Shown: positions 1 to 13,122 of the stretch, piece by piece | Layout: every line of letters begins with the position of its first letter | Numbering within the stretch: position 1 is the first letter of the stretch | Assembly: GCF_017654505.1 (NCBI RefSeq) | Contig: NC_054538.1 | Coordinates: 21,112,912-21,176,911 of the forward strand | Reading direction: 5' to 3' | Length of the DNA stretch: 64,000 bases | DNA from: Polyodon spathula | Lineage: Eukaryota; Chordata; Actinopteri; Acipenseriformes; Polyodontidae | Program-made: the position numbers and the translations under genes | Notes under the pieces: generated by a model | What the model was told of the DNA's origin: nothing | The model's database searches: none | Seen by the model: only the letters and a program-made list of their open reading frames with translations

Positions 1-2900
1 AGCCAGTTAATCCCTCTGTCACAATATAAAAACAAGCAGCTTTACTAGAAAGCAATTGCTACCATCAGCACGACACTTGTTTTAGTTTCATGACTGTTTT
101 GGCCACAGTGCCATTTTGTTTTGAGTGCAGTGTTGGTTTCTGTTTTGTTCAAACCTTTTATTTATTTATAAATAAACTGGTGCAACAGCGGCTTGCACTC
201 ACCACTCTGTGCCCTGCATTTCTTGGCCTGAGGTCACCACATGAGCCAGTCTGTTCACATCAGGTTTGTGTCATTAAAAATGAAGAGTCAACCACATCAA
301 TCTAATAACATTTATAGATATTTAGATAACTATTTTATTTGTTACACTTCTTATTACACACATCTGCTAAAACAAACAAAAAAAAGAACCGAGTGGCCTG
401 ACACAATGAACAAAGCACTGTCAATATGGAGATGTCTCTGAAGCATCAACTCACAATGAAGGGCCTTGTCAAGTTCCCTCTTTGAAAAGCTTCCATTTAC
501 AGGCAGCTGAACACCAAGCTGGTATGCTGCAATTCTTAATTGTGAAACGATTTCAATAAAAATGGGGATAGAAAACAGGACTTCTCTGTCTCTTTGCAGA
601 ACTTTATATATTAAAGTCTTCAGATGGCCAAACACCTTCAGCATTCAAGACCACTATTACCTCTTGCAGCTCCCCAGTTCTGTTTATACTGCTTTGCCTT
701 ACATATTGCAGGATTAGGCTTGCCAGAGTCACAGCCACATTCCAATTGATCCCATTTTTGAGCTGCAGTGTGTGCCACATGCCACATAATGATTTGGAAA
801 TGAAGAGGGTGAGAATTCTACTAGTGTGAAAGTAATAGCAGCACTTGGACTGAAATTACTTTTGACTGCTAAATACTGATGAAGCAACAAGCCAAAACAT
901 CACATTAAAACATGGTTAACGACCCCCTAAGGCAATACAGAGTCAAAGAAACAGAAGTAGACAGCTGAATTTAAAGTAAGAGCTTCCGATTTAATTACAC
1001 TGGACACGTGTACTGGAATGTGCGGCGCAAAGCAGAACACCTGTGAATAACTTCATTCCACTTGAAATCCTTTCCATTTAGTTTGAGTTGGAGCTCCAGT
1101 GGCAGGCAGATGTGCACATAGGCTAGGTTTGAAGTTTTATTGCACCTCAGATTATGCACTCAAAACATGGAATTTCTAACATCTGGAAAACAGGAGGACA
1201 GGTGAGGAGGAAGACCATTACCACTATTAGTTACCAGATTCAGATCTAAGAACGGTAGATATCCAAGTACTACTGTATATTATAGCACATTGTGGCTTCT
1301 TTAAAAATCATAACTCTAACAACAATCCTGGGCAGACTAAGCGATAAATCGCCCCCATGCCTCAGAATGCACTGATCTGCTAAAATGTGCCATGACGTCA
1401 CAAAGTTCTCTGGAAAAGAAGTTCCTGTGTTTATACTGGCAGTAGACTGCGTGCACCACGCATAGAACTGTATTAGTGTCTAGGATATGTCCCTCATGGA
1501 ATACTCACCCCTGATACTTCTATAAAGAAAACAACACTGACATTAGAACTGGAGGGGTGGGAGGAGTGACCCATAGAGACTGTTGCAGACCTTCTCAATT
1601 AAAAAATAGAACAAGGTGTTTTTTTTATTGCTATTGTTTTTATTCATAAAACATATTAAATAATGTATATTTATTAAAAAAAAAAAAAAAAAAAGTATAG
1701 TGGCAATTTGTTTTTAAACGTAGCTGTCGACCTGGGAGTGTGTAAATTATAGGATTTTTTATTTTTTTATTTATTTTTTTTGTACATACCTACACATGTA
1801 CATGAAGATTAAGGATATCTTTTCAAAACAGTGTTCCACTCCAATGACAAAATAAAATAAAATGGTTCTCCTGAACCTGCACAACCACGTATCTGTCCCA
1901 CACATGATCTCATTCAGTTAAGGGCACCACAAGCTCCCTTTACAGCAGTTAATAAGATCCAATTTGGACATGCAGGTCAGAGCACGTAGCCTTCCTTAGC
2001 CCAAAAAGAAACAGAACCATGACCTAGGTTCTGATACAGTAAGTGTATACTGCATGTCGGCAAGTCAAACCAAAAAGACCAGCTTATTTCTATCTACTTC
2101 TTCCCCCTGTGAAAAAATTAAAATATTGCTCTATTTACTGATATGATTCACAGGGGTTATATTTCTTTCTTTGTTGACAACAGTTGGTGATGACAGCATT
2201 TACTGTCAATGTGACTGCCTAGGCAACACCCAAATTAAAAGCAATTTCCTTTAACTAATGAGGCTGCTGAAAACATATTAACGGCTGAAGATGAAAGAAG
2301 TGCTAGGGTGTTTATTTTAAAAAGGCAAAAGATGCATAGCAATCTATGACAGCACAATAAACATACAGCTCTGGTACCCACCAGATGCTCGTCTTACATC
2401 CCACCCTCATTATCTTTATACAACTGCATGCTTTTTAAATAAAACAAATAACCACACAGGTTTAACCAATTGTCCAGCCTATGAAATCGCACAACAAATC
2501 AATATCCAAACAAGCAGATTTGTGCTGGATGGATGGATAGGCAGACAGGCATCATCTTATATCCCCAGGTTATGACACTCTTAATAACATCCTCTAAACT
2601 ATGCACAAACCAAAATGTGATTATAATTGGATAAGTGGTTCTCTGTACAAAATGACAGGATGGACATTATCTTGGTGCCCATTTCTTGAAGTTGCTTTTA
2701 AAAAAAGTGAGTCACTACTCTGGGAACACTCAATGTCACGTACACAAAGACTGTTTGAAATTAAAAAAGTAAAGACCATTACAGGTTACTAGAGGGTCCT
2801 AGCCATATTTAAGTTCACAGTTTACATCCTGTGCTGAGCAAAAGGAATAGAGATGGAGCAATGGAGGTAGGACATAAAAAATGACTAGAAGAGGACTTAC
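1..2900. other. RRBP1 intron sequence, no exon recognised
   Basis: This stretch lies downstream (on the minus strand) of the RRBP1 coding exon and should be intron. I see no further RRBP1 exon, no transposase and no RNA gene in it. It is AT-rich, with an A run at about 1675-1694 and T-rich tracts near 1750-1780. The longest open frames are under 100 codons and resemble nothing I know. Confidence 0.5.
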
Positions 2901-3552
2901 TTGGCTCAGCCTTCTTCTTGGCAACAGACTTCTTTTTCGAAGCCCCCTCTTGCTTAACATCGTCGTGGCTGGCAGCCACCTCAGGCTTCTTGGCGGGGGC
3001 AACAGGGGCGCTCTGGGGGGCTCCGACTGGAGGCACAGCCATGACGGGCACCTCCTTGGTGACTGCCTCCAGCAAAGGGGTGGATTTAGAAACTGGGGCC
3101 TGATGTGCCAGGACGCTGGGGGCCGGCTCTACTTTAGCCACTTTCTTCTCTTTCTTCTTCTTGTCCTTGGGGGAGGGGGCAGGCTGCTCCTGAAGGGCCT
3201 GGCGGGGGGCTTCAACTGGGATCTCAGGGACAGTGGGCTCAGGGACGATAGCGGTGACCTCGGGTTCAGATTCACTGACAGTCTCCTGAGCGGGTTCTGA
3301 CTCCGGGATCTTTCCGTTGGGCTTGTCCTCCTTCTTCTTCTTAGCTTTTCCCTTCTCTGCCAGCTTCTCCTTCTTCTTCTTCTCAGATTTGGGTTGAAGC
3401 TTCTCCTGTTCCTTCCTTTGCTTAGCTAGAGCTTCTTCATAGGAGGTTTCCTTCATGGAAAATGTGGAGACCAAGACAATCCCGATGGCAGAGATGACCA
3501 TGAAGCCACCAAAGACCATGAAACCAAGAGTTTGGGGGTCGTAGATATCCAT
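2901..3552 (-). CDS. RRBP1: Ribosome-binding protein 1 (p180), first coding exon (partial gene)
   Basis: RRBP1 is an ER membrane protein that tethers ribosomes and microtubules on rough ER. This exon encodes the first 217 residues. It opens with MDIYDPQTLGFMVFGGFMV, a close match to vertebrate RRBP1, and has one membrane segment at about residues 8-30. A lysine-rich cytosolic stretch with repeated KKKKEK blocks follows, then a Pro/Ala/Val-rich linker containing SPKDKKKKEKKVAKVEPAPS, which is nearly identical to the mammalian protein. The start ATG is at 3552-3550, just inside a short 5'UTR segment (3553-3582) preceded by a T-rich acceptor. The exon ends at a good donor (CCAA|GTAAGT, gt at 2900-2899) in phase 1, so the rest of the gene lies off the left edge. 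The tandem decapeptide repeats that mammals carry in this exon are absent. Frame, splice signals and conserved N-terminus make the identity secure. Which fish paralogue it is cannot be told. Confidence 0.93.
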
Positions 3553-3582
3553 CTTTGCTTGTTATTACCAATCGGATTGATC

Positions 3583-3632
3583 CTAAAAAAACAAACAAAT
3601 GAAGCAGAAGTTAGTAATGTTTATCACTTTAA

Positions 3633-3664
<32 letters not shown>

Positions 3665-6600
3665 AAACTATATATACTAATTTTATTTTTGATTATTTTC
3701 AATGTAAAAATAATGACATGGCAGACCATCGTGTGTCCAAGCGAGTGCAACCGACCCACTGTTGTGTCTGTCTGGAGCCCAGCTGCTGGCTTTTAACATT
3801 TGAAATAAATAAATAAACAAATAAATAAATAAAACAAAATAAAAAAACAGCAGCTCTTGAGCCTCTATTTAAAAGTTTTAGACAGCAAAAAGTAAGCAAA
3901 CCAGATTATGGCGCGCACACACAGTGATTTCCATGGCAGGCCATCCGCGTTGTGCTGCTAGAGAGAGACAGAAATCTCATACGACAGAAAAAAAGACAAG
4001 CACGTCATTCTGAAATGCCTCGCTTAAACAGTGTCCACCTTGCTGGAAATGCTGTGCAGAGATTGTTACATAGGTTTTACATATTATATATTTTTTGTTG
4101 CGACTTTGCTATGTGGAATGTAATAAACGAGAACCAAAACAGTGAGTTTTTTCCCCTTGATTTTATAATACCATTTCCATGTTTGTTTTATTTGCTTGTT
4201 TTCATTTGCTTGTTCAGCTACAAAAAAGTGTCAGCTTTATGTAGTATTTGTTTCGGGAATAAACAAAACAACATTTGATTTGAACTGTTATTTGGCATAC
4301 TTTGTTTTGTAGTTAATTCATTGGGATAAAGTAAGGCCTACACAATGTATTCTTTACTTCTGTAATATTTGTCTACTTTAGCATGTTACATATTGTAATG
4401 TCTTGCTGTAAAATAAAGGCACACACACAAAGGTCATGGCCACAAGTCCCTGCCCCTGCTGCAATACTGTCTCTGCCTGCGTTGAGAGCAATTAATGGCT
4501 TTTATTACATTTTGAAAATGAACTAATATCCGAATAAATATTTAAATTATAGGCGAATATCCACACATGAAAACACTATGCTTGTCCTAGCACTAATAAA
4601 TAAATATATAATTTTTAGATTCATCTGGGAGTTCACTATCTGATTAATGTCATTGGTTTAAGTTATATGCAGGTATCTCCAAAGAACATGACAGGCTAAA
4701 CAGATTTTAAATTCTGTTGAAGTCCAGTGCATACAAAATTTCAGTCCTTTTTGCAGGCTGTGCAGTATGGAGACAGTTCTTCCTCCTAGTCTTGCCCATG
4801 TAATTAGGAGATTAAGCACAGTAACCCTGTACCTGCCAATGCAGCACAGTATCTTCCACCTCATTGCCTAGTGAGAACCCATCGCCAGCATCATTCAAAC
4901 ACCCACACGCCGTTTCAAATTAAAAAAGTGTGGTATTTTGAACACTGACCATTCCAAAGACAATACTTCTGAAATGCAAACATCATTAAAAAAAAAAAAC
5001 TGTTTAGTGTCCATATTTTTCATTGATTGGTAGTCCAGGTACTCCCCCTGTCAGGTTAGAGGAGTTTATGGCTTCAGACTCAGTTGCAGTATGGTTTCAA
5101 ATGTCAACTGAAATCATTGTGGAGCTACATCCAATACTGTTTCCAGCCCAGAGCAGGAGGAATCTTTCACACTTACAGTAACAGACATCAATTCCTTTCA
5201 ATCCAAGTCAAAGACTGGGTTTCAAACTTCTGTTTCATAACCATCTACAAAATCTTTCTACAAATGTATCTCATTGTTATCAGGAAATGACTATTTCAAA
5301 CTCCGTTCCAGTTTGGGGCGCAATAGTCTGTCTATAACTAACCCAATTAAAATGCAAACTTGAATTCCCACTACAAAGCTACATGTTTAGTATTCTATCT
5401 GAACAACTAGTGTTTATTTTATTTAACATAACACAACAGGTTATTCACACAAATCTGTGCTGCACAGATTACTCAATTCCAACTAAAAACTTACCCTAGC
5501 CTTCACTTAAAATGATTCCTCTACTTTTTACAATTGCACTTTGTTCTTTCGCGCAGGACGAGTTTACAATCGTGTACCATAAAGTTGCTCATGTGTTAAC
5601 ACTTCCAGATTCTTGCTTTTGCATACCAAAAGGAATTCTAGGGGAGGTACTGTTTCCCCATTTCTAACATTGGACGGAGACAGAATTCTTGTATTATCTA
5701 CAGTCAATCTTAATTACTACCTCCAACAGCAGGAACCACGGAAGACCAAATGCACCGACCATGTAAAAGGAACACACAGTGTATGAAAACAGAACACGTC
5801 CACGCTTAGCCTTAGGTGTCAGCCTGGCGCAACATTCCTGTCATTGGACAGCAGTTCTGCTGCATTCACCCCAGCTTCTTGTACATTTCAATAAAGTAGT
5901 TAAGTGATAGAAGCCATATCCACCCCTCAAAAAGGTACTACTAAAATATGTTCATGGGACATGACTTCAACAAATAAAAACCTTCAAAAACACAATATCA
6001 GCTTCATAGCAAATACTGTTTTTAATACTTTATGATTACAATTAATAAGAATTAATAGGAATGACACAGAAACATTTAAAATCCTCACTGGGGCACCTTT
6101 ACAGTGTGTCACACAAGGCATCAATTACAGCAGATCATACTGAGAAAGCGCAACATTGCATCGCTTTAGTGTATGAAACAACGCTCAAGATACACACTGC
6201 TCGTTTGTTACTCTTGCGTCAAGAAAGGAATTCACGAGCATTAGGATCCTGAGAATCCCTCTGTGGACTATTTGGTTCCTCCACTGCAGCCAAAGTCTGC
6301 ATAAGAAAAATTCCCACAGCCTAACTTCCCGAAAAAGTTAACTGCTGAAGGCGATGATTTTTTCCCCAAATAGCCCGAGTGGAGGCCAATCTCAAACAGT
6401 GCACGTGAATCTCACCTTTCCAAAAGGGATGACTCTTATTATAATTTAGAAAGCCTCTGCAAATCAACGTTATCTGGACAATTACAAACTGCTTTTTAAA
6501 CGACACTAAGGAAATGCAGACATGCCGTTTAAAGTTGTTTCTTTTATTATTGCGATTAAAAAGTTGTTTTTTTTTTCTTCTTTATATATTTACTTAAGAA

Positions 6601-7197
6601 TTAACGCGGACTCTAATACGCGGAGTTTAAACATAATTATTTTTGCCACCAATATGCTGTCAAAGACTTTAAATTATTATTTTTTTATTTAACTTTTCTG
6701 AAATGTCTTTGCAGCACGAGACAGAAAATAAATCTGACAAAACGGCAGCAGCAGTGCAGTAAAAACAAGAATTTACAGCACCGGCGTCTGACTAATACAC
6801 ATCTGGATGTTTTTTTTTTTTTTTTTAATACATAACACACTTAGTCTCAAAATAACATTAACATGAAATATATGTATTTATAAAGAACTAAAGATACGTT
6901 ACTTCCCCGGCGTACAAGTTTACTACTTCAGATCTGTATAACTTGCCCTTTAACCGCGGCCCCCCAGTAAATCTCGGTATTTCTTTTAGCACGACGTAGC
7001 TCTCATTCAAACCACACAGGCGCATCATCCACACATTGATTTGCAATGTTTAAGTTTACCTTGGCTTCTTTACAATCACCTTACCTCGATATAGTACCTA
7101 CGTCACATTTGAAGAGAAACAAATGTACAGCATCATTTAACAAACTTCACTTCCACAGCGGTTCATATTCTATGCACTTTTTGGTTGTAAAAAACAA

Positions 7198-7291
<94 letters not shown>

Positions 7292-7940
7292 CAAGTTTTC
7301 AATACAGTTACAATGCACGTCAGAGATTTGTCACCGTTGTAGTTTGCTTTGCGTGTTTTCGTCTGGAACTTCTCTCAAAGCAGACCTTGAAGAGAGTTAA
7401 ACCTGTTTTTCTTTTTTTTAAATAAGGTTAATCAAAAAGGTTAGCTTGTAGGCTGTCATCCGTTAGCTTTCCGACAGTATTCTTTTTTTTTTTTTTTTTA
7501 AGTGCATTTTTCACATACCTATCCCATAACATTAAAGATAACCAATAAATGTCATCCAGTTGTTATCATTAAAAAGACCAAAACATGTAACCAGTATCAT
7601 ATTTTGAATAAAAAAAAAAAAAATGCAACAATCTGTTACATATCAAAAACTACAGTCTATACGTTCTTTTCAAGACACAGCAAATATTCATCAGAAATTA
7701 ATTGAACTTCATCTAGTTCAACATTACCTGATCACTGGGTTTGTGAGAATTGCACACGGCTTCTGTAACTTACAACTTTACGCTGTCTATTGTATTACTC
7801 TTAGTACTTGTTTCCTGCCACAGCCACCCTACGCCTGTCCCTCGCTCTCTCCGCTGTCTGTGGCGTCGTGGCACTTTCTTTCTGAGCTGGCAAAAAGCCT
7901 GTCAGGGCCCACATATTTCCCGCCCTCTATTTACCCGTTT
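3583..7940. other. Predicted 5' intron of RRBP1, no coding exon seen
   Basis: This lies between the acceptor of the first coding exon and the promoter-like region near 8 kb. It contains AAAT tetranucleotide runs at about 3630-3663 and 3805-3842, and the CA/TA microsatellite listed separately. Several donor-like sites occur on the minus strand (for example GAG|GTAAGG at about 7081-7086), and one may end the untranslated first exon, but I cannot choose between them. No other gene is recognisable. Confidence 0.45.
7197..7289. repeat. (CA)n-(TA)n microsatellite
   Basis: A short CA run passes directly into about 38 uninterrupted TA units. This is a simple repeat inside the predicted RRBP1 intron and encodes nothing. 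Confidence 0.97.
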
Positions 7941-8215
7941 TGTTTTTTCATTGGACCTCTATATATGAGTTAAGCAAACTTTAACCAATCAAAAAGCGGT
8001 TGAGTGGAGTTTATCCGTGGGGAACAAACGGTGTACATGTAGTTTTTCCCTCCCCACCCCCACCGGGTGGCGCCACCCCCCTCCCCCCTCTATAGTACGC
8101 CGAAATGCATTCTGCGATTCGTAGTTTTTGTAGCTCAGGTAATCCGGGTAATCCGTAGGATTTTAATGGAATAGCCTGAGAATGAAACTACAATAACCAT
8201 ATTCTGCAGAAATGA
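7940..8215 (-). promoter_or_regulatory. Probable RRBP1 promoter region with two ZNF143-like motifs
   Basis: This is the only GC-rich, promoter-like stretch upstream of RRBP1. It has CCAAT motifs (ccaatc near 7985; inverted ATTGG near 7950), a C-rich CACCC/GC-box cluster at about 8048-8092, and two matches to the ZNF143/THAP11 element ACTACAATTCCCAGAATGC. One is on the minus strand at about 8104-8130 (AACTACGAATCGCAGAATGC), the other on the plus strand at about 8186-8207 (AACTACAATAACCATATTCTGC). Such sites usually sit within about 100 bp of a transcription start. I place the RRBP1 start between about 7.9 and 8.1 kb by inference; no transcript evidence is available. Confidence 0.5.
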
Positions 8216-8546
8216 AAATTCAGAACTAAATGAATGGGATTTGAATGGGATTTTGAAAGGGGGTTGCTGCTTTAAAAATAGCATTACGTGTACATCTTAC
8301 GCTGTTAGGATGCACTGCATTTTATTTAAGTCTTTTTCGTTTAATGCTGAAGCAAATAAGTGTGCACGCAATTTCACTTTTAAACAGTCAATCGTGAGTT
8401 CTAAGTATCACAGATAACGTCTTAACTACTGACTCTCCTATAAAGGCATTTAACTTGCACTACAGTCCTTTCAACTATAGTAAAATACCCCCACAAAAAA
8501 AAATAATAATAATAATTTCGATCTACTTGATACAGAACGCCAGCCG

Positions 8547-8616
<70 letters not shown>

Positions 8617-9534
8617 GATATATACATGTATATTGCCGATTAATAGTGATTCAAAAAATAAATACAAATCGTTAGCATATCAGGATACTGGTGTAACAGA
8701 GCGGGAGACACATGCCAGCGACCCTTTGCACTGCAAGCGAGCATCTTAACAGCAGTGCAACAGACTCGGCCTCATCTACATTCATGTTTAACGAGTTAAG
8801 TCGACAAGCATTTGATTTGTTGTCTTTGTTTATCTGATTTGCGCTGTCTTGAGCTTTCATAGGCTTAATTCAGAATCATACTGGGCCATATTCACAGAAC
8901 TTTAAGGACTGTTTTAAGGACTATTAAAGAGTGACCAAAGAGCATTTATTAACATTGTCTTTGATCAAACAGTGGTTTGAATTTTTTTTAATAAACTAAA
9001 ACCTTCTAAAATTGTTTATATAAAAAAGGTTTTGTGATCTGGAAACTTCATTTAATTAATAAATTGTGCCTTTAAAAAAAAAAAAAGTCCTTAAAAAAAC
9101 AGTCACACAGTCCTTAAAGTTTTGTGCACAGGATTCAATGATGCTAAACTTCAGTCAAATCCACAAATGTTCCTTCCATAGTGATAAAGCTACTGCCTAT
9201 TAAACTGGATGTGTGCATTGCCTCCACACATTTAATCACCCAATCACTGGTGCAGGTTAGACAGGATCTAGCTGCTACCAAGCATCCGTGAAATGTGCTA
9301 CAAAATATACAGACAACCCCCACCTGCACTCACAGACACTGAGCTACTGCAGAACCTGCAGGCTGTTTGAGGGCACCCACATGGAAGCTATAAGAACAGG
9401 TATCTAAAATATTTAAATGCAATAAATATAGGTCTGTATTTCAGTTTCAGGGCCGTTTGAAATGTTCCTAAATGTGCAACTTGGTGTTGGTGTTTTAGTC
9501 CTCACATCCTGGTGACTTTTTAAAACTCTCATGT
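8216..9534. other. Intergenic, nothing recognised
   Basis: AT-rich sequence with no gene or known element recognised, apart from the TA microsatellite listed separately. Confidence 0.45.
8551..8612. repeat. (TA)n microsatellite
   Basis: About 31 perfect TA units, continuing into a less regular AT-rich stretch. Confidence 0.97.
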
Positions 9535-9736
9535 TTAACCCTTTCATACATGTAGACCTCATATGGGGATATGTAAAATAAAATTCTTCTAGTCTTTATG
9601 GGGATATACGGAAAACACAAATGCATGATGACCTCATATGAGGATATAATGTTTTCCCCATATAAAACAATATTTATTAGGTGTCCAAAATTACTTTTTT
9701 TCAGCTATTTCAATATTTGATTCATGAAAGGGTTAA
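9535..9736. mobile_element. piggyBac-like MITE flanked by TTAA
   Basis: The element is bounded by TTAA at 9535-9538 and 9733-9736. The ends are inverted: CCCTTTCATACATG on the left against CATGAAAGGG, reading inward, on the right. TTAA target sites next to CCCTTT ends are the hallmark of piggyBac-superfamily elements. The 194-bp interior has no coding capacity but contains two opposed copies of a CCTCATATG(A/G)GGATAT motif (about 9557-9570 and 9630-9645), so the element can largely fold on itself. Superfamily is inferred from the ends only. Confidence 0.6.
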
Positions 9737-9984
9737 AACACCCCTGTGAATCTCTCAGAATCATGTCTAACATCAAAATCCATCTGGTGTACAGGACTGT
9801 AACCATGAATCTTCCCCTGCCTCTAGTGGATGAAAAAAGTACAGCAAGGGTGCATTCAATTTCAAATTCACTGATGTGATGACTAAAACCAAAAGTCATA
9901 CGAAGTGACTCTAAACCTATACCCTAGCTAAGATAACTCACTTAAGATGTTTCTCACCCATACCAATGTGGTTTTTACAAGAAC

Positions 9985-10225
9985 AATACCTTATAAAAAA
10001 GTTTCATAGTAAGAGCATAGCACAGTTTAATAAAGAACAGCAAAAGCATGGTTAAACATAGATAATCATTGTAAAGAATATCAAGGTTTGGTAAAGCACA
10101 TTCATACATATGTCAAACCAACATATACTATGGTAAATACATAATATAATAATGGGAAAAGCATGGGGAAAGCGCCATGCAAAAACACCACATTAAAGCA
10201 TAAGACACTGTTCATAGCATAGCAA
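9985..10225 (-). repeat. Dispersed palindromic repeat, copy 1 (CATGG/TTTACCATAG type)
   Basis: Rich in reversed forms of the words seen in the copies near 20.3 and 22.1 kb: CATGG, CATAG, TTTACCAT, TTATTATAT and AAAGCATGG. This looks like an old non-autonomous DNA element in the opposite orientation to those two. Boundaries are approximate. Confidence 0.35.
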
Positions 10226-10312
10226 TCTGCCATGAATGATGAATTTAATTCAAATTGTAGATGGAAGCAGCACCCGACTGACTTAAAAAAAAATTAAATT
10301 AAACCTATTATG

Positions 10313-10521
10313 GCAGGGTAGCCAAAGCGAGGAGACTCAGAGTCGGAAAGTGCAGCAAATGAAATACTTTTAATTAAAAAATAATTAACACACAAAACAA
10401 AAGGGCACGATGGCCAGATAAGAAGACACACACAAAACAGTCTAAACTAGCAAAAACACAGCTAACACTCTCACTCACCACCACCACTACCACCACTACT
10501 ACTACTACTACTACCACCACC

Positions 10522-10601
<80 letters not shown>

Positions 10602-10826
10602 ACAGGACCTCTCAGCCTCACAACACTCACCAACTAACACTCCCAACCACTCTCCTTTTATACAGGTGCCGGGACCAATTGATTAATTAACACCTCATTA
10701 GTCCAGGCACATTCCACGCATTCCTCACACAAACTCATTTACTCACAGATCTACCCTGTAGACTCATTCATATCCACTCTAAACAACACAAAAACCCACA
10801 AAGACAGGCTGTACCCTGTCACACAC
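10313..10826 (-). mobile_element. Solo-LTR-like element A
   Basis: The ends are TGGCAGGGTAGCC on the left and GGCTGTACCCTGTCA(CA) on the right, imperfect short inverted repeats of TG..CA type. On the minus strand there is a TATA box (TGTATAAAAGGAGAG, near 10655-10665), followed downstream by AT-rich sequence with AATTAAAAG. The overall plan matches the better-defined solo LTRs at 23.7, 42.0 and 62.5 kb. No clear target-site duplication is visible, so the boundaries are less sure. Confidence 0.45.
10477..10601. repeat. (CAC/TAC)n trinucleotide repeat
   Basis: Mixed CAC and TAC triplets over about 125 bp, becoming pure ACT repeats at the right end. It lies inside LTR-like element A. The long valine run in the minus-strand translation is an artefact of this repeat. 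Confidence 0.95.
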
Positions 10827-10829
10827 CTC

Positions 10830-13120
10830 CCCCCTCAGCAATGCACACGAGACTCACAGCGACCCAGGACTGTGGTCGTCACCCTGAGAGCAAGAGGCTT
10901 TCTATCTCCAATGTAACCTGCCATACTTCCTATGAAGAGTGCTTCAGAAATAATGAACAGTACATTTTTACTGTAAGGGCCATATTTTCAAAGCATTTAA
11001 TCCACTCTTTAATGAACTCCCATTTGTCGAAAGGAAAAAAAAAAACACCTATTGGCTTTGCAAAGCCAGTATCAAACATGAAATATAATGTAACTGGAGG
11101 TCTCCTAAGCACGTTTGTATTGTTTGTTTCTCAGTTTTGTACATTACTGTTGAATTGTCATCATTAAAAAATAGGAGTTAATTAAAGACTAGAGTAAACA
11201 CTTTGAATATATGGCCCTTTACTTTACAGCTTGTTTTACTGTACTCATCATAACACCAGCCAATCAGGTTCTGAGCAGAGCACTCATTATCCAGTGAGAT
11301 GCTTTTTTGGCACCATCACAGAAACTGTGGTGTAGCAATCGGTATCAGCCTAAACAGAAACCCTGTACAAAACAGCATCAACAAAACAGATAAAAAAAAA
11401 ATACCAAACAATGTGCCTGATTCACAAAGTGAGTGCGTTTTGGCTGATTAAATAAAATCTGATATTCAGAGAAGGTCTTAAATAAAATGTAATATATACC
11501 AAACCATATTCAATTAATCAAAGGGACGCTCTTTTTAATTAACTTGTGAGTTATAGTTGTGGGATTATCAGTTCATAACAGCAATAATCCTGTCTCCAGC
11601 GGACATTGACCACATGCAGGCAATGTGTCCATCTTGGTCATCTGATTCCTCTTACTAGAAATCACATCTTTAGGATGAAATTCAAGTTACCACGCATTAA
11701 ATGGCTTCATATTTTTACTCTACTGTACATAATCAGGACAGCGAGGAGATACTTGTTTGAGTACAATGGGTTGATCTGGGTTGTGTCCTGAGGTGTATTG
11801 AATTGAAGTACACTGTGTCACTTGCAATGCAGAGCCCTGATAAAAAAAAAACTGGTTCAGAACCAAAAGTGTTTGTTTTGCTGTAATTAAAAGCCTAGAA
11901 AACATGTAATGAAAGTCCTCTGTTTTAAAAGAAAATGTGGTTTAACCAAATAGCAACTCATTGGTGTTAACTCATTTTTAAACCATGATACTATCACAGT
12001 TTCACATACCTTGCCACCAGGCTCTGGTATTTTATTATTACCTTTTGTAAAATAAAAAAAAATAAAGAAAACTGATAACAAGTTTATTTTTGTGAGTTTT
12101 ATACCCCTCATTTGGAAAAGGATTGTTGGCTGTCATAGAGGTTTTCTGCATGAAGCAACTCTTTTTAATTGGACAGGAATTATACTGGTAGGTTAAATGA
12201 ACACTTCATTAAAAACACACACAGGTTTGATTGTGCTGTATGTGCGTTACCCAACCACTGAGCAGGTATTGGGACAGTATTTGCTGGGGGCAGTTTATGC
12301 GTCAAAAAAGAAAACATGAAAAATGTATTTGTCACTAGCTATGCAATGTTATGACATAATACAGACCTGCCCTTTATTTATATAAACCGGCTCACAGTTA
12401 CCAGGAAAAAAAAAACATGTTATTTTCTACCAGCTTTTACACACCAGAGTTTTTGCTCTAGTTTTAAAAGGGAGAATCAAAAAAGTCACAAGACGGTTTA
12501 ATATTTATCCTGAGACATGCATAAAAGGAAAAATCTCAGTAAGTGTCGTGAGTGTTTAATTTCTTTCTCAGTACATCTGTTACACTCCAAGATCGCTGTA
12601 ACTAATCAGATCAACCAAGAAAGGAAGTGTTCAGCTGTCCCTCAACAGCTCACTCAGTAAAGGCAATACCTGTTGTATCAGTTATTGTAAAGCTTAGGAC
12701 TCTTGGAATGAGTTAGGTTGTGTTGGGGTGTATTTTGTTGGTTTTGTTTTTGTTTAGTGTACATAATAAAGATTGCGTAACTGCGCATTAAACATAACAT
12801 TGACACCAGCATGCTGTGTTATATGTGGTTTTGTGGCCATAGCAACCTACAAATACCTAAAAAAAGGTACTACGTCACAAAGGGTTTATCTGAAGAACCT
12901 GTGCAGGTGCCTTTGTGATAAAATTCAATGCCACATGGTGTTGGTCATGGTGACCTACTTTTTCATGCTATTGATTCCTATACAATGCAATTTTTCTTGG
13001 TGAGTTTAGATTACTGATATGCCATGTTTATGTTCACTAGGATAGTTTGGGACAGTTCAGGCTTTTTAACACACACCTCAGTGCATTTTGGTAAATGTAG
13101 TTCTGCATCTCTTAAAGACA
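10830..13120. other. Intergenic, nothing recognised
   Basis: No gene, transposase or known repeat recognised in about 2.3 kb of AT-rich sequence. Confidence 0.4.
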
Positions 13121-13122
13121 AA

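Noticed and set aside
354..644. 96-codon minus-strand frame near the left edge
   Set aside because: No recognised domain, no splice or promoter context, and it lies within the expected RRBP1 intron.
2881..3300. Plus-strand frames of 139 and 61 codons opposite RRBP1
   Set aside because: Antisense shadows of the lysine- and proline-rich RRBP1 exon.
10374..10646. 90-codon minus-strand frame with a long valine run
   Set aside because: It is the translation of the CAC/TAC trinucleotide repeat inside an LTR-like element and has no independent support.
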